Positions 1 to 6,583 of a stretch of 13,395 nt of DNA are shown here, piece after piece (the first letter of the stretch is position 1; each line of letters starts with the position of its first letter). The DNA comes from Nitrospirota bacterium (GTDB taxonomy: Bacteria; Nitrospirota; RBG-16-64-22; JACRHK01): contig JACRHK010000152.1 of assembly GCA_016217625.1 (NCBI GenBank), positions 1 through 13,395 on the forward strand, in the 5' to 3' direction. Made by a program: the position numbers and the translations under genes. Below the pieces are notes generated by a model. The model was given only the letters and a program-made list of their open reading frames with translations. It was not told where the DNA came from and did not search any database.

Positions 1-1602
1 GACGAGGCGACGATCCAGGTCTATGAGGAGACGACGGGGCTTTCCCTCGGCGATGAGGTGCTGGATTCCGGCGAGCCGCTCTTCGTGGAGCTGGGGCCCG
101 GTTTGTTGGGATCGGTCTATGACGGCGTCCAGCGTTCGCTGGAGGTGCTGCGCGAGGCGATGGGCGATCTCATTCTCCGGCGCGCGGTCGTGGCCCCCCT
201 GTCCCGGACGCGCCGCTGGCATTTCGTCCCCCGGGTGCGCCCGGGGGAGACCGTGGGCCCGGGAGACATCCTGGGCGTGGTGCAGGAGACGCCGGGCCAC
301 GAGCATCGCGTGCTCCTTCCCCCGCGCGCCAGGGGAGGCCGCGTGGAGAGCATCGCGGAAGGGGAGTACAGCGTGACCGATACAGTGGGTACGCTGGAAG
401 AAGGAAAGCCCCTCAATCTGCTACAGCGGTGGCCCGTGCGGCAGCCACGCCCCGTCCGGCAGCGGTTAGCCCCGGCGTTTCCCTTCGTCACGGGCCAGCG
501 GGTCTTTGACACCCTCTTCCCCGTGGCGGCGGGCGGAACGGCGATTGTCCCTGGAGGGTTCGGGACCGGAAAGACAGTGCTCGAGCAGTCACTCGCCAAG
601 TTCTCCGAGGCCGACCTCATCGTCTTCGTCGGCTGCGGGGAGCGGGGCAACGAGATCGCGGAGGTCCTGAGCGATTTCCCCCGGCTCATCGACGCGCGGA
701 CCGGCCGCCCCTTGATGGAGCGGACCATCCTCGTGGTCAATACGTCGAACATGCCGGTGGCCGCCCGGGAGGCGTCGATCTACACAGGGGTGACCCTGGC
801 CGAGTACTACCGCGACATGGGATATCGGGTGGCGCTCATGGCGGATTCCACCTCCCGTTGGGCGGAGGCCCTCCGGGAGATTTCCTCGCGCCTGGAGGAG
901 ATGCCGGGGGAGGAGGGGTATCCAACCTATCTTGCCACCCGGCTTTCCGCCTTCTACGAGCGCGGAGGGCGCGCACTCTGCCTGGGCGCGGGGGACCGGG
1001 TGGGGTCGATCACCATCGTCTCGGCCATCTCGCCGCCCGGCGGGGATTTCTCCGAGCCGGTGACCCAGGCCTCCATCCGCGCCACGGGGGCGCTCTGGGC
1101 CCTGGAGGCCTCGCTGGCCCATCGCCGCCATTTTCCGGCCGTCGAATGGAAGCGGAGCTATTCCCTCTATGTCGATTCGCTCCGGGAGTGGTATGCCCGG
1201 GAGGCGGGGGAGGACTGGCACGCTCTCCGGCAGGATCTCCTGGCCCTGCTCCGGCGGGAGGAGGAAATCCAGGAGATCGTCCAGCTCGTGGGGATTGACG
1301 CCATCCAGGATGAAGAGCGGCTCATTTTGGAAATGGGCCGCCTCTTCCGCGAGGAGTTCCTGCGGCAGAGCGCCTTCTCCGACGTGGACGCGTTCTGCCC
1401 CCTCGCGAAGCAGCACGCGATGCTGCGTCTGCTCTTCGCGTTTTTTGGCCACTGCCGCCGTCTTCTTCAGCAAGGAACCCCCATCGACGATCTCTTGACC
1501 CTGCCTCTCCGCCGAGAGCTGGAGCGGATGAAAGAGCGGCCGGCCGAGGGGTTCCAGGCATGGGCGGAACAACTCAGGCAAGCAATGAGCAATGAGCAGT
1601 GA
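1..1602 (+). CDS. ntpA: V/A-type ATP synthase catalytic subunit A (5' end outside window)
   Basis: Catalytic A subunit of the V1/A1 rotary ATPase, which couples ATP hydrolysis or synthesis to ion movement at the membrane. The frame is open from base 1, and its first residues ([11 protein letters not shown]) match the family well inside the N-terminal barrel. About 45 residues are therefore missing; 533 codons are visible against the usual 580-590. The P-loop GGFGTGKT lies at 553-576, followed by the conserved VGCGERGNE segment with the catalytic Glu, then [37 protein letters not shown] and [11 protein letters not shown]. The non-homologous bulge region is conserved. The P-loop is GGFGTGKT rather than the GPFGSGKT typical of archaeal and Thermus enzymes. 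The last residues and the stop codon are written in a 7-bp tandem array (1583-1624). ntpB follows directly. The family assignment is certain; whether the ion is H+ or Na+ cannot be told from this subunit. Confidence 0.97.
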   Translation, partial: DEATIQVYEETTGLSLGDEVLDSGEPLFVELGPGLLGSVYDGVQRSLEVLREAMGDLILRRAVVAPLSRTRRWHFVPRVRPGETVGPGDILGVVQETPGHEHRVLLPPRARGGRVESIAEGEYSVTDTVGTLEEGKPLNLLQRWPVRQPRPVRQRLAPAFPFVTGQRVFDTLFPVAAGGTAIVPGGFGTGKTVLEQSLAKFSEADLIVFVGCGERGNEIAEVLSDFPRLIDARTGRPLMERTILVVNTSNMPVAAREASIYTGVTLAEYYRDMGYRVALMADSTSRWAEALREISSRLEEMPGEEGYPTYLATRLSAFYERGGRALCLGAGDRVGSITIVSAISPPGGDFSEPVTQASIRATGALWALEASLAHRRHFPAVEWKRSYSLYVDSLREWYAREAGEDWHALRQDLLALLRREEEIQEIVQLVGIDAIQDEERLILEMGRLFREEFLRQSAFSDVDAFCPLAKQHAMLRLLFAFFGHCRRLLQQGTPIDDLLTLPLRRELERMKERPAEGFQAWAEQLRQAMSNEQ

Positions 1603-1624
1603 GCAATGAGCAATGAGCAATGAG
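1583..1624. repeat. Tandem array of 7-bp unit CAATGAG (6 units)
   Basis: Six head-to-tail heptamers start at 1583, 1590, 1597, 1604, 1611 and 1618. All are CAATGAG except the third (CAGTGAG). The array encodes the last residues and the TGA stop of ntpA (1600-1602) and fills the gap to ntpB. Each unit contains an ATG. Because 7 is not a multiple of 3, successive ATGs fall in all three frames. Confidence 0.95.
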
Positions 1625-1663
1625 AAAAATGAAACACTCGTTGCTCAAGGCTTGGAGAAGACG

Positions 1664-3067
1664 ATGAACCTCCTGACCCGGGAATACCAGGCCGTCAGCG
1701 GCATCACGGGCCCGCTCCTGTTCGTGGAGCGGGTGCCGCGGGCCCGCATCGGTGAGACGGTGACCATCCTTCTGCCGGAGGGGGAAAAGCGGCGCGGGCA
1801 GGTCATCGAGGTCTCCCGGCAGCATACCGTCATCCAGGTGCTGGAGGCCACGTCCGGGATCGGGACCCGGGGGACCCGCATCCGCTTCCATGAGCAAGTC
1901 GCCATGCTGGATGTCTCCCTCGAGATGCTGGGCCGGCGGTTCAACGGCATCGGCGAGCCGATCGACGGGCTTCCCCCCGTGATCCCCCAGGAGCGGCGGG
2001 AGATTACGGGCAGGGTAATCAACCCCGCGGCCCGCGATAAACCCTCCGACTGGATCCAGACCGGGATCTCCGCCATCGACGGGCTCAACACGCTCGTCAG
2101 GGGGCAGAAGCTGCCGATCTTTTCGGGTTCGGGGCTTCCGGCGCATGCGATTGCAAGCCAGATCTTCCGGCATGCGAGGGTACGGGGTGAGGAAGCGGTC
2201 GCCGGCAGGAGAGGGGGCGGCTTTGTCGTCGTCTTCGCGGCCATGGGGATCCCGTACCGGGAGGCGGCCTATTTCCTGGAGGAGCTCGACCGGAGCGGCG
2301 CCTTTGAGGAAACCGTCGTGTTCCTCAACCTGGCCGAGGATCCCGCCATCGAGCGATTGCTGACGCCCCGCTGCGCGCTCACAACAGCCGAGTTCCTGGC
2401 CTTCACCCACGGTCGGCAGGCGCTGGTCATCCTCACGGACATGACGAACTACTGCGAGGCCCTCCGCGAGATCGCCACGGCGCGGGAGGAGATCCCGGGT
2501 CGGCGGGGCTATCCCGGGTACATGTATACCGACCTGGCCTCTATCTACGAGCGGGCCGGGCGGATCAGGGGCCGGGCGGGGTCGGTCACGCTTCTGCCGA
2601 TTCTGACGATGCCCGACGATGATCTGACCCATCCCATCCCCGACCTGACCGGCTATATCACGGAAGGGCAGATTGTCCTGTCCCGCGATCTGCACCTGAA
2701 GGGCGTCTATCCCCCTATCGATGTCCTCCCCAGCCTCTCGCGCCTGATGAACCTGGGAATCGGGGCGGGGAAGACTCGGGAGGAACACAGGGGGCTGGCG
2801 GATCAACTCTATGCGTGTTACGCTCAGGGGCGGGACCTCCGGCGTCTGGAGGCGATCGTGGGCGAGGAGGGGCTGACCGAGGCGGACCGCCGGCTGCTCC
2901 GCTTTGCGGAGGCGTTCGAGCGGGAATTCGTGGGCCAGGGGGACACGGCGCGGTCCATCGAAGAGACGCTGGACCTGGGTTGGCGCCTGCTGGCGCGGTT
3001 CCCCCGGGAGCGGTTGACCCGGATCCCGCTCGAGCTGGTGGAGAGGTACTATCCGGCGGAACAGTAG
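1664..3067 (+). CDS. ntpB: V/A-type ATP synthase subunit B
   Basis: Non-catalytic nucleotide-binding subunit that alternates with subunit A in the A3B3 hexamer. From the chosen start the protein is 467 aa, close to the usual 460-480. Family landmarks in order are [56 protein letters not shown] (no P-loop, as expected for B), [47 protein letters not shown] and [12 protein letters not shown]. The start is placed at ATG 1664 ([14 protein letters not shown]), where homologues begin. A GGAG at 1654-1657 lies 6 nt upstream. An in-frame ATG at 1613 inside the heptamer array would add 17 unconserved residues and has no Shine-Dalgarno sequence. It is downstream of ntpA and separated from ntpD by a 213-bp structured gap. 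Confidence 0.96.
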   Translation: MNLLTREYQAVSGITGPLLFVERVPRARIGETVTILLPEGEKRRGQVIEVSRQHTVIQVLEATSGIGTRGTRIRFHEQVAMLDVSLEMLGRRFNGIGEPIDGLPPVIPQERREITGRVINPAARDKPSDWIQTGISAIDGLNTLVRGQKLPIFSGSGLPAHAIASQIFRHARVRGEEAVAGRRGGGFVVVFAAMGIPYREAAYFLEELDRSGAFEETVVFLNLAEDPAIERLLTPRCALTTAEFLAFTHGRQALVILTDMTNYCEALREIATAREEIPGRRGYPGYMYTDLASIYERAGRIRGRAGSVTLLPILTMPDDDLTHPIPDLTGYITEGQIVLSRDLHLKGVYPPIDVLPSLSRLMNLGIGAGKTREEHRGLADQLYACYAQGRDLRRLEAIVGEEGLTEADRRLLRFAEAFEREFVGQGDTARSIEETLDLGWRLLARFPRERLTRIPLELVERYYPAEQ

Positions 3068-3121
3068 GGCATTGCAAATTATAAATTGCAAAATGCAAAA
3101 TGCAAAATGAGAAAACAAGAA

Positions 3122-3162
3122 GGCGGCCCTTCCTGCCTTGCCGGTCGGCAGGCGTGGCCGCC
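3122..3162. repeat. Nested stem-loop module 1
   Basis: The outer stem is GGCGGCC (3122-3128) with GGCCGCC (3156-3162). The inner stem is CCTGCC (3132-3137) with GGCAGG (3147-3152). Both arms are perfect. No U-tract follows, so this is not a classical intrinsic terminator. Confidence 0.8.
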
Positions 3163-3169
3163 GGTTCTT

Positions 3170-3222
3170 TGTAGGGCGGGGCTCCGTCCCCGCCAGGGGC
3201 AGGCGCAGAGGCCTGCCCTACA
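3170..3222. repeat. Cloverleaf-like inverted repeat with TGTAGGGC/GCCCTACA ends
   Basis: The terminal 8-bp arms are TGTAGGGC (3170-3177) and GCCCTACA (3215-3222). They enclose two perfect hairpins. One is GGCGGGG (3175-3181) with CCCCGCC (3188-3194). The other is GGGCAGGC (3197-3204) with GCCTGCCC (3211-3218). The same termini bound the hairpin at 7041-7074, which suggests one repeat family. Confidence 0.85.
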
Positions 3223-3280
3223 GGAATCGAATGCAATTTGCATTTTACATTTTGAACTTTGCATTCGAACGGAGTTCGCC

Positions 3281-3919
3281 ATGGAATACCCCAGTCCCAC
3301 GCGGATGCACCTCCTTTTCCTGAAAGGCCGGGAGGAAGAGGCCCGGCGAGGCCTGGACCTCCTCCGGAGCAAGCGGGAGGCCCTGGTCCGGGAGTTCTTC
3401 ATGGTGATGGAGTCGGTGGTCGCGGCTCGAGGTCTCCTGATCCGGGAGGCCGCGGAGGCGCGAAGGGCGCTGGCGACGGCCCTGGCGCTGGAGGGGAAGG
3501 CGTCGATCGCCGCGGCCTCTTTCGCGGCCAAGCGGGATCTCCCTGTGGAACTCATAGAGAGGAATGTGTGGGGGGTGAAGTTTCCCGAGATCGCCTATCC
3601 GATCGTAGTGCGGCCGGTGGAGGGCCGGGGGTACGCGCCAGCCAGTCATTCCCCCTCCGTGGACGCGGCTGCCCTGCGGTACGAGGAGCTCCTCGATCTC
3701 ATCCTCCGGATGCTGTCCCGCGAGACGCGGCTAAAGCGGATCGGAGCGGAGATCAAGCGCACGACGCGCCGGATCAACGCGCTCGGTGAGTTGCGGCTTC
3801 CGCAGCTCCGGCGCATGATCCGTCGGGTCCGGTCGGCCCTGGAGGAGCGGGAGCGGGAGGACCTCTTCCGCATGAAGCGCTTCAAGGAGCGAGCAGAGAA
3901 AAGGGTGCGTGAGGGGTGA
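3281..3919 (+). CDS. ntpD: V/A-type ATP synthase subunit D (central stalk)
   Basis: Central rotor-shaft subunit, functionally analogous to F-type gamma, which turns inside the A3B3 ring. It is 212 aa, within the family's usual 200-225. It begins MEYPSPTRMHLLFLKGR, matching the SPTRMNL-type start of homologues. Other landmarks are a central NVWGVKFPEI segment and the C-terminal signature ETRLKRIGAEIKRTTRRINAL, followed by EEREREDLFRMKRFKE. The N- and C-terminal thirds are the long alpha-helices that form the coiled coil. The start at ATG 3281 has GGAG at 3271-3274, 6 nt upstream. The frame stays open upstream, but that part reads only the repeat element and is not coding. Subunit F does not follow, so the ATPase operon appears to end here. 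Confidence 0.94.
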   Translation: MEYPSPTRMHLLFLKGREEEARRGLDLLRSKREALVREFFMVMESVVAARGLLIREAAEARRALATALALEGKASIAAASFAAKRDLPVELIERNVWGVKFPEIAYPIVVRPVEGRGYAPASHSPSVDAAALRYEELLDLILRMLSRETRLKRIGAEIKRTTRRINALGELRLPQLRRMIRRVRSALEEREREDLFRMKRFKERAEKRVREG

Positions 3920-3935
3920 GGAGCACAGTGACAGT

Positions 3936-4005
3936 CTAAGGTTAAGGTTGAGGCTGAGGATCGGGTTTTTCTCAACCTCAACCGCAACCGCAACCTCAAC
4001 CTGAG
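3936..4005. repeat. Inverted pair of hexamer arrays after ntpD
   Basis: The left arm has AAGGTT/GAGGCT-type hexamers (3938-3959). The right arm has CAACCT/CAACCG hexamers (3972-4003), which are the reverse complement in kind. The loop contains TCGGGTTTTT. The pair could fold into a long imperfect hairpin beginning 17 bp after the ntpD stop, and may act as a transcript end or stabilizer. A perfect 9-bp inverted pair, GAGTGTTGA (4008-4016) and TCAACACTC (4043-4051), follows immediately. Confidence 0.75.
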
Positions 4006-4075
4006 TCGAGTGTTGATGGACTATTGACCATTGCCCGGCCACTCAACACTCATGACCATCGGGTAGGAGGCCGAT

Positions 4076-4231
4076 ATGGGCGAAGAAGAGGAAGAACCTA
4101 AGCTGAAACCGTGCAAGGTCTGCGGGCAACCCTCACCGGAGATGATCTGCCGTGCCTGCAAGGAGAAGATTCAGGCCGAGTTGCTGGAAAAGAAACGCGA
4201 AGACGAGAAACGGGGGCGGCCGCCAACTTGA
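4076..4231 (+). CDS. 51-aa zinc-ribbon microprotein, function unknown
   Basis: A 51-codon gene from ATG 4076 to TGA 4231. A perfect AGGAGG at 4065-4070, 5 nt upstream, is the best Shine-Dalgarno in this part of the window and supports translation strongly. The protein has an acidic N-terminus (MGEEEEEPKLK). Next comes a zinc-binding knuckle pair, C13-x2-C16 and C25-x2-C28 (CKVCGQPS...MICRACKEK). A highly charged, probably helical tail rich in K, E and R follows. No named family is recognised. It lies between the ATPase genes and pup-pafA. It could be a nucleic-acid or protein adaptor, but that is a guess. Confidence 0.72.
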   Translation: MGEEEEEPKLKPCKVCGQPSPEMICRACKEKIQAELLEKKREDEKRGRPPT

Positions 4232-4255
4232 CAAATGGAGAAATTATGATACATT
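4228..4255 (+). promoter_or_regulatory. Sigma70-like promoter for the zinc-ribbon/pup/pafA genes
   Basis: A perfect -35 TTGACA (4228-4233), a 16-nt spacer and a -10 TACATT (4250-4255, 4 of 6 consensus). The -35 overlaps the TGA stop of the 51-aa gene. Transcription would start near 4262 and read the 62-aa gene, pup and pafA. Confidence 0.55.
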
Positions 4256-4322
4256 GGGATTATCGCCCCTGTGTGGGCATGAGCGCGGCACCTTCTGAGC
4301 GAACGAAACGAAAGGATATTCC

Positions 4323-4511
4323 ATGCGATGCCCGAAGTGTGACGGGATGATGTTTCAAGAGCGTTTCAAGAACTTGCTGGAGGACAGCATTTCCTTTTCC
4401 TTTCGGGGTTGGCATTGCATTTTTTGCGGAGCCATCCTCGACCCCGTGATTCTGGAGAACCGGACCAAGCTTTCGATGGGCGAGGAGAAGGAGGAGGCGG
4501 TGAAAAAGTGA
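4323..4511 (+). CDS. 62-aa zinc-ribbon protein, function unknown
   Basis: A small protein with two zinc knuckles, C3-x2-C6 (MRCPKCDG) and C32-x2-C35 (WHCIFCGAILDP). They form a four-cysteine zinc ribbon with a 25-residue spacer. The segment ILDPVILENR after the second knuckle resembles small zinc-ribbon proteins I associate with Nitrospirota and Deltaproteobacteria; this is recollection, not a search result. The start at ATG 4323 has AAAGGA about 8 nt upstream. The lysine- and glutamate-rich C-terminus is probably flexible. It lies 66 bp upstream of pup on the same strand and is probably co-transcribed with it. The base composition is less GC-rich than the neighbouring large genes. Confidence 0.78.
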   Translation: MRCPKCDGMMFQERFKNLLEDSISFSFRGWHCIFCGAILDPVILENRTKLSMGEEKEEAVKK

Positions 4512-4519
4512 GGCAGGCC

Positions 4520-4540
4520 CTCCCGATGTCACATCGGGGG
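4520..4540. repeat. CCCGATGT/ACATCGGG palindrome
   Basis: Perfect 8-bp arms at 4522-4529 and 4531-4538 around a single C. The stem can be extended outward by one G-T pair and one G-C pair. It lies in the 66-bp gap before pup and belongs to the recurring CCGATG...CATCGG hairpin class seen at 6277, 7041 and 9688. Confidence 0.8.
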
Positions 4541-4577
4541 CGCCGAAAGGATCGCAGCGACAGACAGGTGATTGAAC

Positions 4578-4775
4578 ATGGCGCAGCAGGAAAAGAAAAC
4601 TGAGCGGCGCAGAGATGCGACGGAAGACCGAGAGACAGCCCCGAACCCCAAGGTCGCGGAGAAGGGGAAGAAGCTGAAAGAAGAGCTCGACACCCTGCTG
4701 GACGAGATCGATGAGGTGCTCGAGGAGAACGCGGAAGAGTTCGTCAAGTCCTACGTGCAGCGCGGCGGAGAATAA
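4578..4775 (+). CDS. pup: Prokaryotic ubiquitin-like protein Pup
   Basis: A 65-aa intrinsically disordered tag protein that PafA attaches to lysines of target proteins, usually marking them for the bacterial proteasome. The C-terminal half, LDEIDEVLEENAEEFVKSYVQRGGE, is the conserved Pup helix and tail and is close to actinobacterial Pup. The N-terminus (MAQQEKKTERRRD) is charged and disordered, as expected. The chain ends GGE, so glutamate is encoded directly and no Dop-mediated deamidation of a terminal glutamine is needed before ligation. The start at ATG 4578 has AGGTG at 4566-4570, 7 nt upstream. A TTG two codons earlier is possible but less likely. pafA lies 98 bp downstream, which confirms the identity. 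Confidence 0.95.
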   Translation: MAQQEKKTERRRDATEDRETAPNPKVAEKGKKLKEELDTLLDEIDEVLEENAEEFVKSYVQRGGE

Positions 4776-4783
4776 CAGGAAGC

Positions 4784-4873
4784 ATTCAGCGTTCAGCAAT
4801 CTGCTTTCAGCGAAAAGCCTCGAAGAGTACGCTGATGGCTGACCGCTGAGGGCTGAGAGCTGACGGCTGAGGC
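4784..4873. repeat. Inverted arrays of 7-bp unit TGANNGC between pup and pafA
   Basis: The left arm has four heptamers of form NNTCAGC (4784-4811; the third is AATCTGC). The right arm has heptamers TGANNGC at 4833, 4840, 4847, 4854 and 4861, plus a shortened last unit ending at 4873. The arms are reverse complements in kind and can form a long imperfect hairpin. The right array runs directly into the pafA ATG at 4874. The pafA gene therefore has no well-placed Shine-Dalgarno other than GAGG copies supplied by the repeat. Confidence 0.9.
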
Positions 4874-6262
4874 ATGGACAAACGGATCTACGGGTTGGAG
4901 AATGAGTACGGGCTCCTCTATCAGCCGAAGGGCCGCCGCGTCCTCCTGGTAGAGAAGGTCATCTGGTATCTTTTCAACGCCCTCAATCCGGTCGCGTGTT
5001 CCTCCAACCTGTTCCTGGACAACGGCGCCAGGGTCTACCAGGAATCGGGTTCCCATCCGGAATACTCCACCCCCGAGTGCGACAACCTTCTTGATCTGGT
5101 CGCCTACGACAAAGCGGGCGAGCGCATCCTGGAGAACGCCCTCTTCTCCGCCGAGCAGGAGCTCCGGAAAGACGGCTTTCCGGGGGAGATCTTCATCTTC
5201 AAGAACAATACCGACTCCAAGGGGAGCAGCTACGGGTGCCACGAGAACTACCTCGTGAGCCGGAAGGTGCAGCTCTGGGTCTTTCTCGAGGCGCTGTACC
5301 CCTTTCTGGTCACCCGGCAGATCTTCGCCGGCTCCGGCAAGGTCTATCGGGGGCCGGATGGGGCCCGTTTCCACCTCTCCCAGCGGGCGCAGCACATCTA
5401 TCAGAAGATCTCCGACTCCACGACCAACTCCCGCCCGATGATCAGCACCCGGGACGAGCCGCACGCCGATCCGGAAAAGTTCCGCCGCCTCCACATCATC
5501 GTGGGGGACTCCAACATGTCGGAGTTCACCACCTACCTGAAGGTGGGGACGACGGCGCTCGTCATCCGGATGATCGAGGACGGCTTCCTCGGCAGAGATC
5601 TGGAATTGGAGGACTCCATCCGGGCGCTCCGGGAGATCTCGATGGACCTGACGCTCCGGCGGAAGGTGCGCCTCCGCAACGGCCGCGAGTGGACCGCCCT
5701 GGAGATCCAGCGGGAGTACCTGAACGCCGCCGAAAGCTACTTCAGCAGCCGGACCCCCGATCCGGCCGTGAAGGATGTGCTCACCAAATGGGCCCTGGCG
5801 CTTGACCGGCTGGAGGAGGAGCCGTCCCTGCTTCGGCGGGAGATCGATTGGATTGCCAAGTGGGGTCTGATTGCCGACTACATGTCCGAGCGCGGCTGCA
5901 CCATGGACGATCCGCGAATCTGGATGATTGACTTGCAGTACCACGACATCAAGCGGAACCGCGGCCTTTACTACCTGCTGGAGCGGAGGGAGCGGATGGA
6001 GCGAATGCTCGTGGAGGACACCGTGATCCGCTCGATGAAGGTGCCTCCCCAGAGCACACGGGCCAAGATCCGGGGGGACTTCATCAAGTTCGCGCGGGAG
6101 CACAACAAGACGTACAGCGTCGATTGGTGCAGTATCAAGCTCGGGGGGTTCGAGGACCGGATCATCTACTGCCTGGATCCTTTCAAGGCCTCGGATAAAC
6201 GGGTGGAACGGCTCATGGCCTCCTCCACCGCGGTCTCTATCGCCCCGGTCTGCTCCGTGTAA
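4874..6262 (+). CDS. pafA: Pup--protein ligase PafA
   Basis: ATP-dependent ligase of the carboxylate-amine (glutamine synthetase-like) superfamily. It phosphorylates the C-terminal Glu of Pup and joins it to substrate lysines by an isopeptide bond. It is 462 aa (M. tuberculosis PafA 452). The N-terminal GLENEYG carries the metal/ATP-binding Glu9. Next come FLDNGARVYQESGSHPEYSTPECD, whose Asp70 corresponds to the catalytic base, then FKNNTDSKGSSYGCHENYL, TRDEPHADPEKFRRLHIIVGDSNMSE and LKVGTTALV. The wording NNTDS and GSHPEY fits PafA. The Dop-specific insertion after the first strand is absent, so this is the ligase and not the depupylase. The C-terminal domain has the ligase signatures DLQYHDIKRNRGLYYLL and TRAKIRGDFI. 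It immediately follows pup. No prcA, prcB, dop or ATPase ring gene is in the window. Confidence 0.96.
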   Translation: MDKRIYGLENEYGLLYQPKGRRVLLVEKVIWYLFNALNPVACSSNLFLDNGARVYQESGSHPEYSTPECDNLLDLVAYDKAGERILENALFSAEQELRKDGFPGEIFIFKNNTDSKGSSYGCHENYLVSRKVQLWVFLEALYPFLVTRQIFAGSGKVYRGPDGARFHLSQRAQHIYQKISDSTTNSRPMISTRDEPHADPEKFRRLHIIVGDSNMSEFTTYLKVGTTALVIRMIEDGFLGRDLELEDSIRALREISMDLTLRRKVRLRNGREWTALEIQREYLNAAESYFSSRTPDPAVKDVLTKWALALDRLEEEPSLLRREIDWIAKWGLIADYMSERGCTMDDPRIWMIDLQYHDIKRNRGLYYLLERRERMERMLVEDTVIRSMKVPPQSTRAKIRGDFIKFAREHNKTYSVDWCSIKLGGFEDRIIYCLDPFKASDKRVERLMASSTAVSIAPVCSV

Positions 6263-6300
6263 GGCCGGACCGGCCTGCCCCCTGATGTCCATCGGGGGGC
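6263..6300. repeat. Two palindromes directly after pafA
   Basis: GGCCGG and CCGGCC (6263-6268 and 6270-6275, one-base centre) start on the base after the stop codon. They are followed by GCCCCCTGATG (6277-6287) and CATCGGGGGGC (6290-6300), an 11-bp stem with one G-T pair and a 2-nt loop. This may be a transcript-end structure, but no U-tract follows. The second palindrome belongs to the CCGATG...CATCGG class. Confidence 0.75.
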
Positions 6301-6302
6301 TT

Positions 6303-6583
6303 GCCCCGTTAGAATCTCCGGGGCAATGCAAATGGGTTTACCCCGTTAGAAAAGGCCGCCGACTCCTGTCGGCGGTGTTTATAAAATTGCTGATGGGAGT
6401 TTAAGTCTCCCATCAGCCAATCGCTTGTCCCGTTAGATGTTTATACAGCTTAATGTTAAGTGCCTTCACCATAGAGTTCCATTCCCGCGCTGAGAAACAT
6501 CTAACGGGATGAACGCCCATTTTTTTAACGGGGTTTACCCTGTCAAAATGCCCCGTGGCTTACCATAGAGATTCTAACGGGGC
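6303..6583. repeat. Nested triple inverted-repeat element with CCCGTTAGA core
   Basis: Three arm pairs are nested in order. The outer pair is GCCCCGTTAGAATCTC (6303-6318) with its perfect 16-bp complement at 6568-6583. The middle pair (6334-6353 and 6521-6540) matches at 17 of 20 positions around ACCCCGTTA. The inner pair is TCCCGTTAGATGTTT (6428-6442) with a perfect 15-bp complement at 6495-6509. All left arms share CCCGTTAGA and all right arms share TAACGGG. Between the arms lie perfect hairpins CCGCCGAC/GTCGGCGG (6356-6375) and GCTGATGGGAG/CTCCCATCAGC (6389-6417). No open reading frame of note is present. It resembles a MITE, or a stack of REP-like units, and accounts for nearly all of the 410-bp gap. 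Confidence 0.88.

Larger units (their letters stand above)
3071..3270. repeat. Composite inverted element between ntpB and ntpD
   Basis: This is a non-coding gap of about 200 bp. The left flank (3071-3110) is an AT-rich array of the 7-bp unit AAATGCA in the top strand. The right flank (3227-3270) carries the same unit on the bottom strand and includes its own 10-bp inverted pair, TCGAATGCAA (3227-3236) and TTGCATTCGA (3259-3268). Between the flanks lie two GC-rich stem-loop modules (3122-3162 and 3170-3222). The whole is symmetrical: AT-rich arms around a GC-rich folded core, like a MITE or REP-type element. It begins 4 bp after the ntpB stop and ends just before the ntpD ribosome binding site. 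Confidence 0.85.

Noticed and set aside
589..1620. Minus-strand open frame opposite ntpA
   Set aside because: Starts inside the heptamer array and has no domain; ntpA is unambiguous.
1574..3118. Long minus-strand open frame (514 codons) opposite ntpB
   Set aside because: It mirrors the codon structure of ntpB, has no recognisable domain, and both ends read only repeat arrays. ntpB on the other strand is certain.
3086..3280. Upstream extension of ntpD
   Set aside because: The added 65 residues translate only the composite repeat. A family-consistent start with a ribosome binding site exists at 3281.
4793..6331. Minus-strand open frame (512 codons) opposite pafA
   Set aside because: Shadow of a GC-rich gene. 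The sequence is low-complexity in H, P, G and L with no motif, while pafA is fully conserved on the plus strand.
6303..6583. Riboswitch or known structured RNA upstream of erpA
   Set aside because: The nested arms lie before the predicted erpA promoter, so they would not be in its leader, and no known riboswitch motif is recognised.
6303..6583. Insertion sequence with transposase
   Set aside because: The arms are inverted-repeat-like, but no transposase reading frame lies between them.
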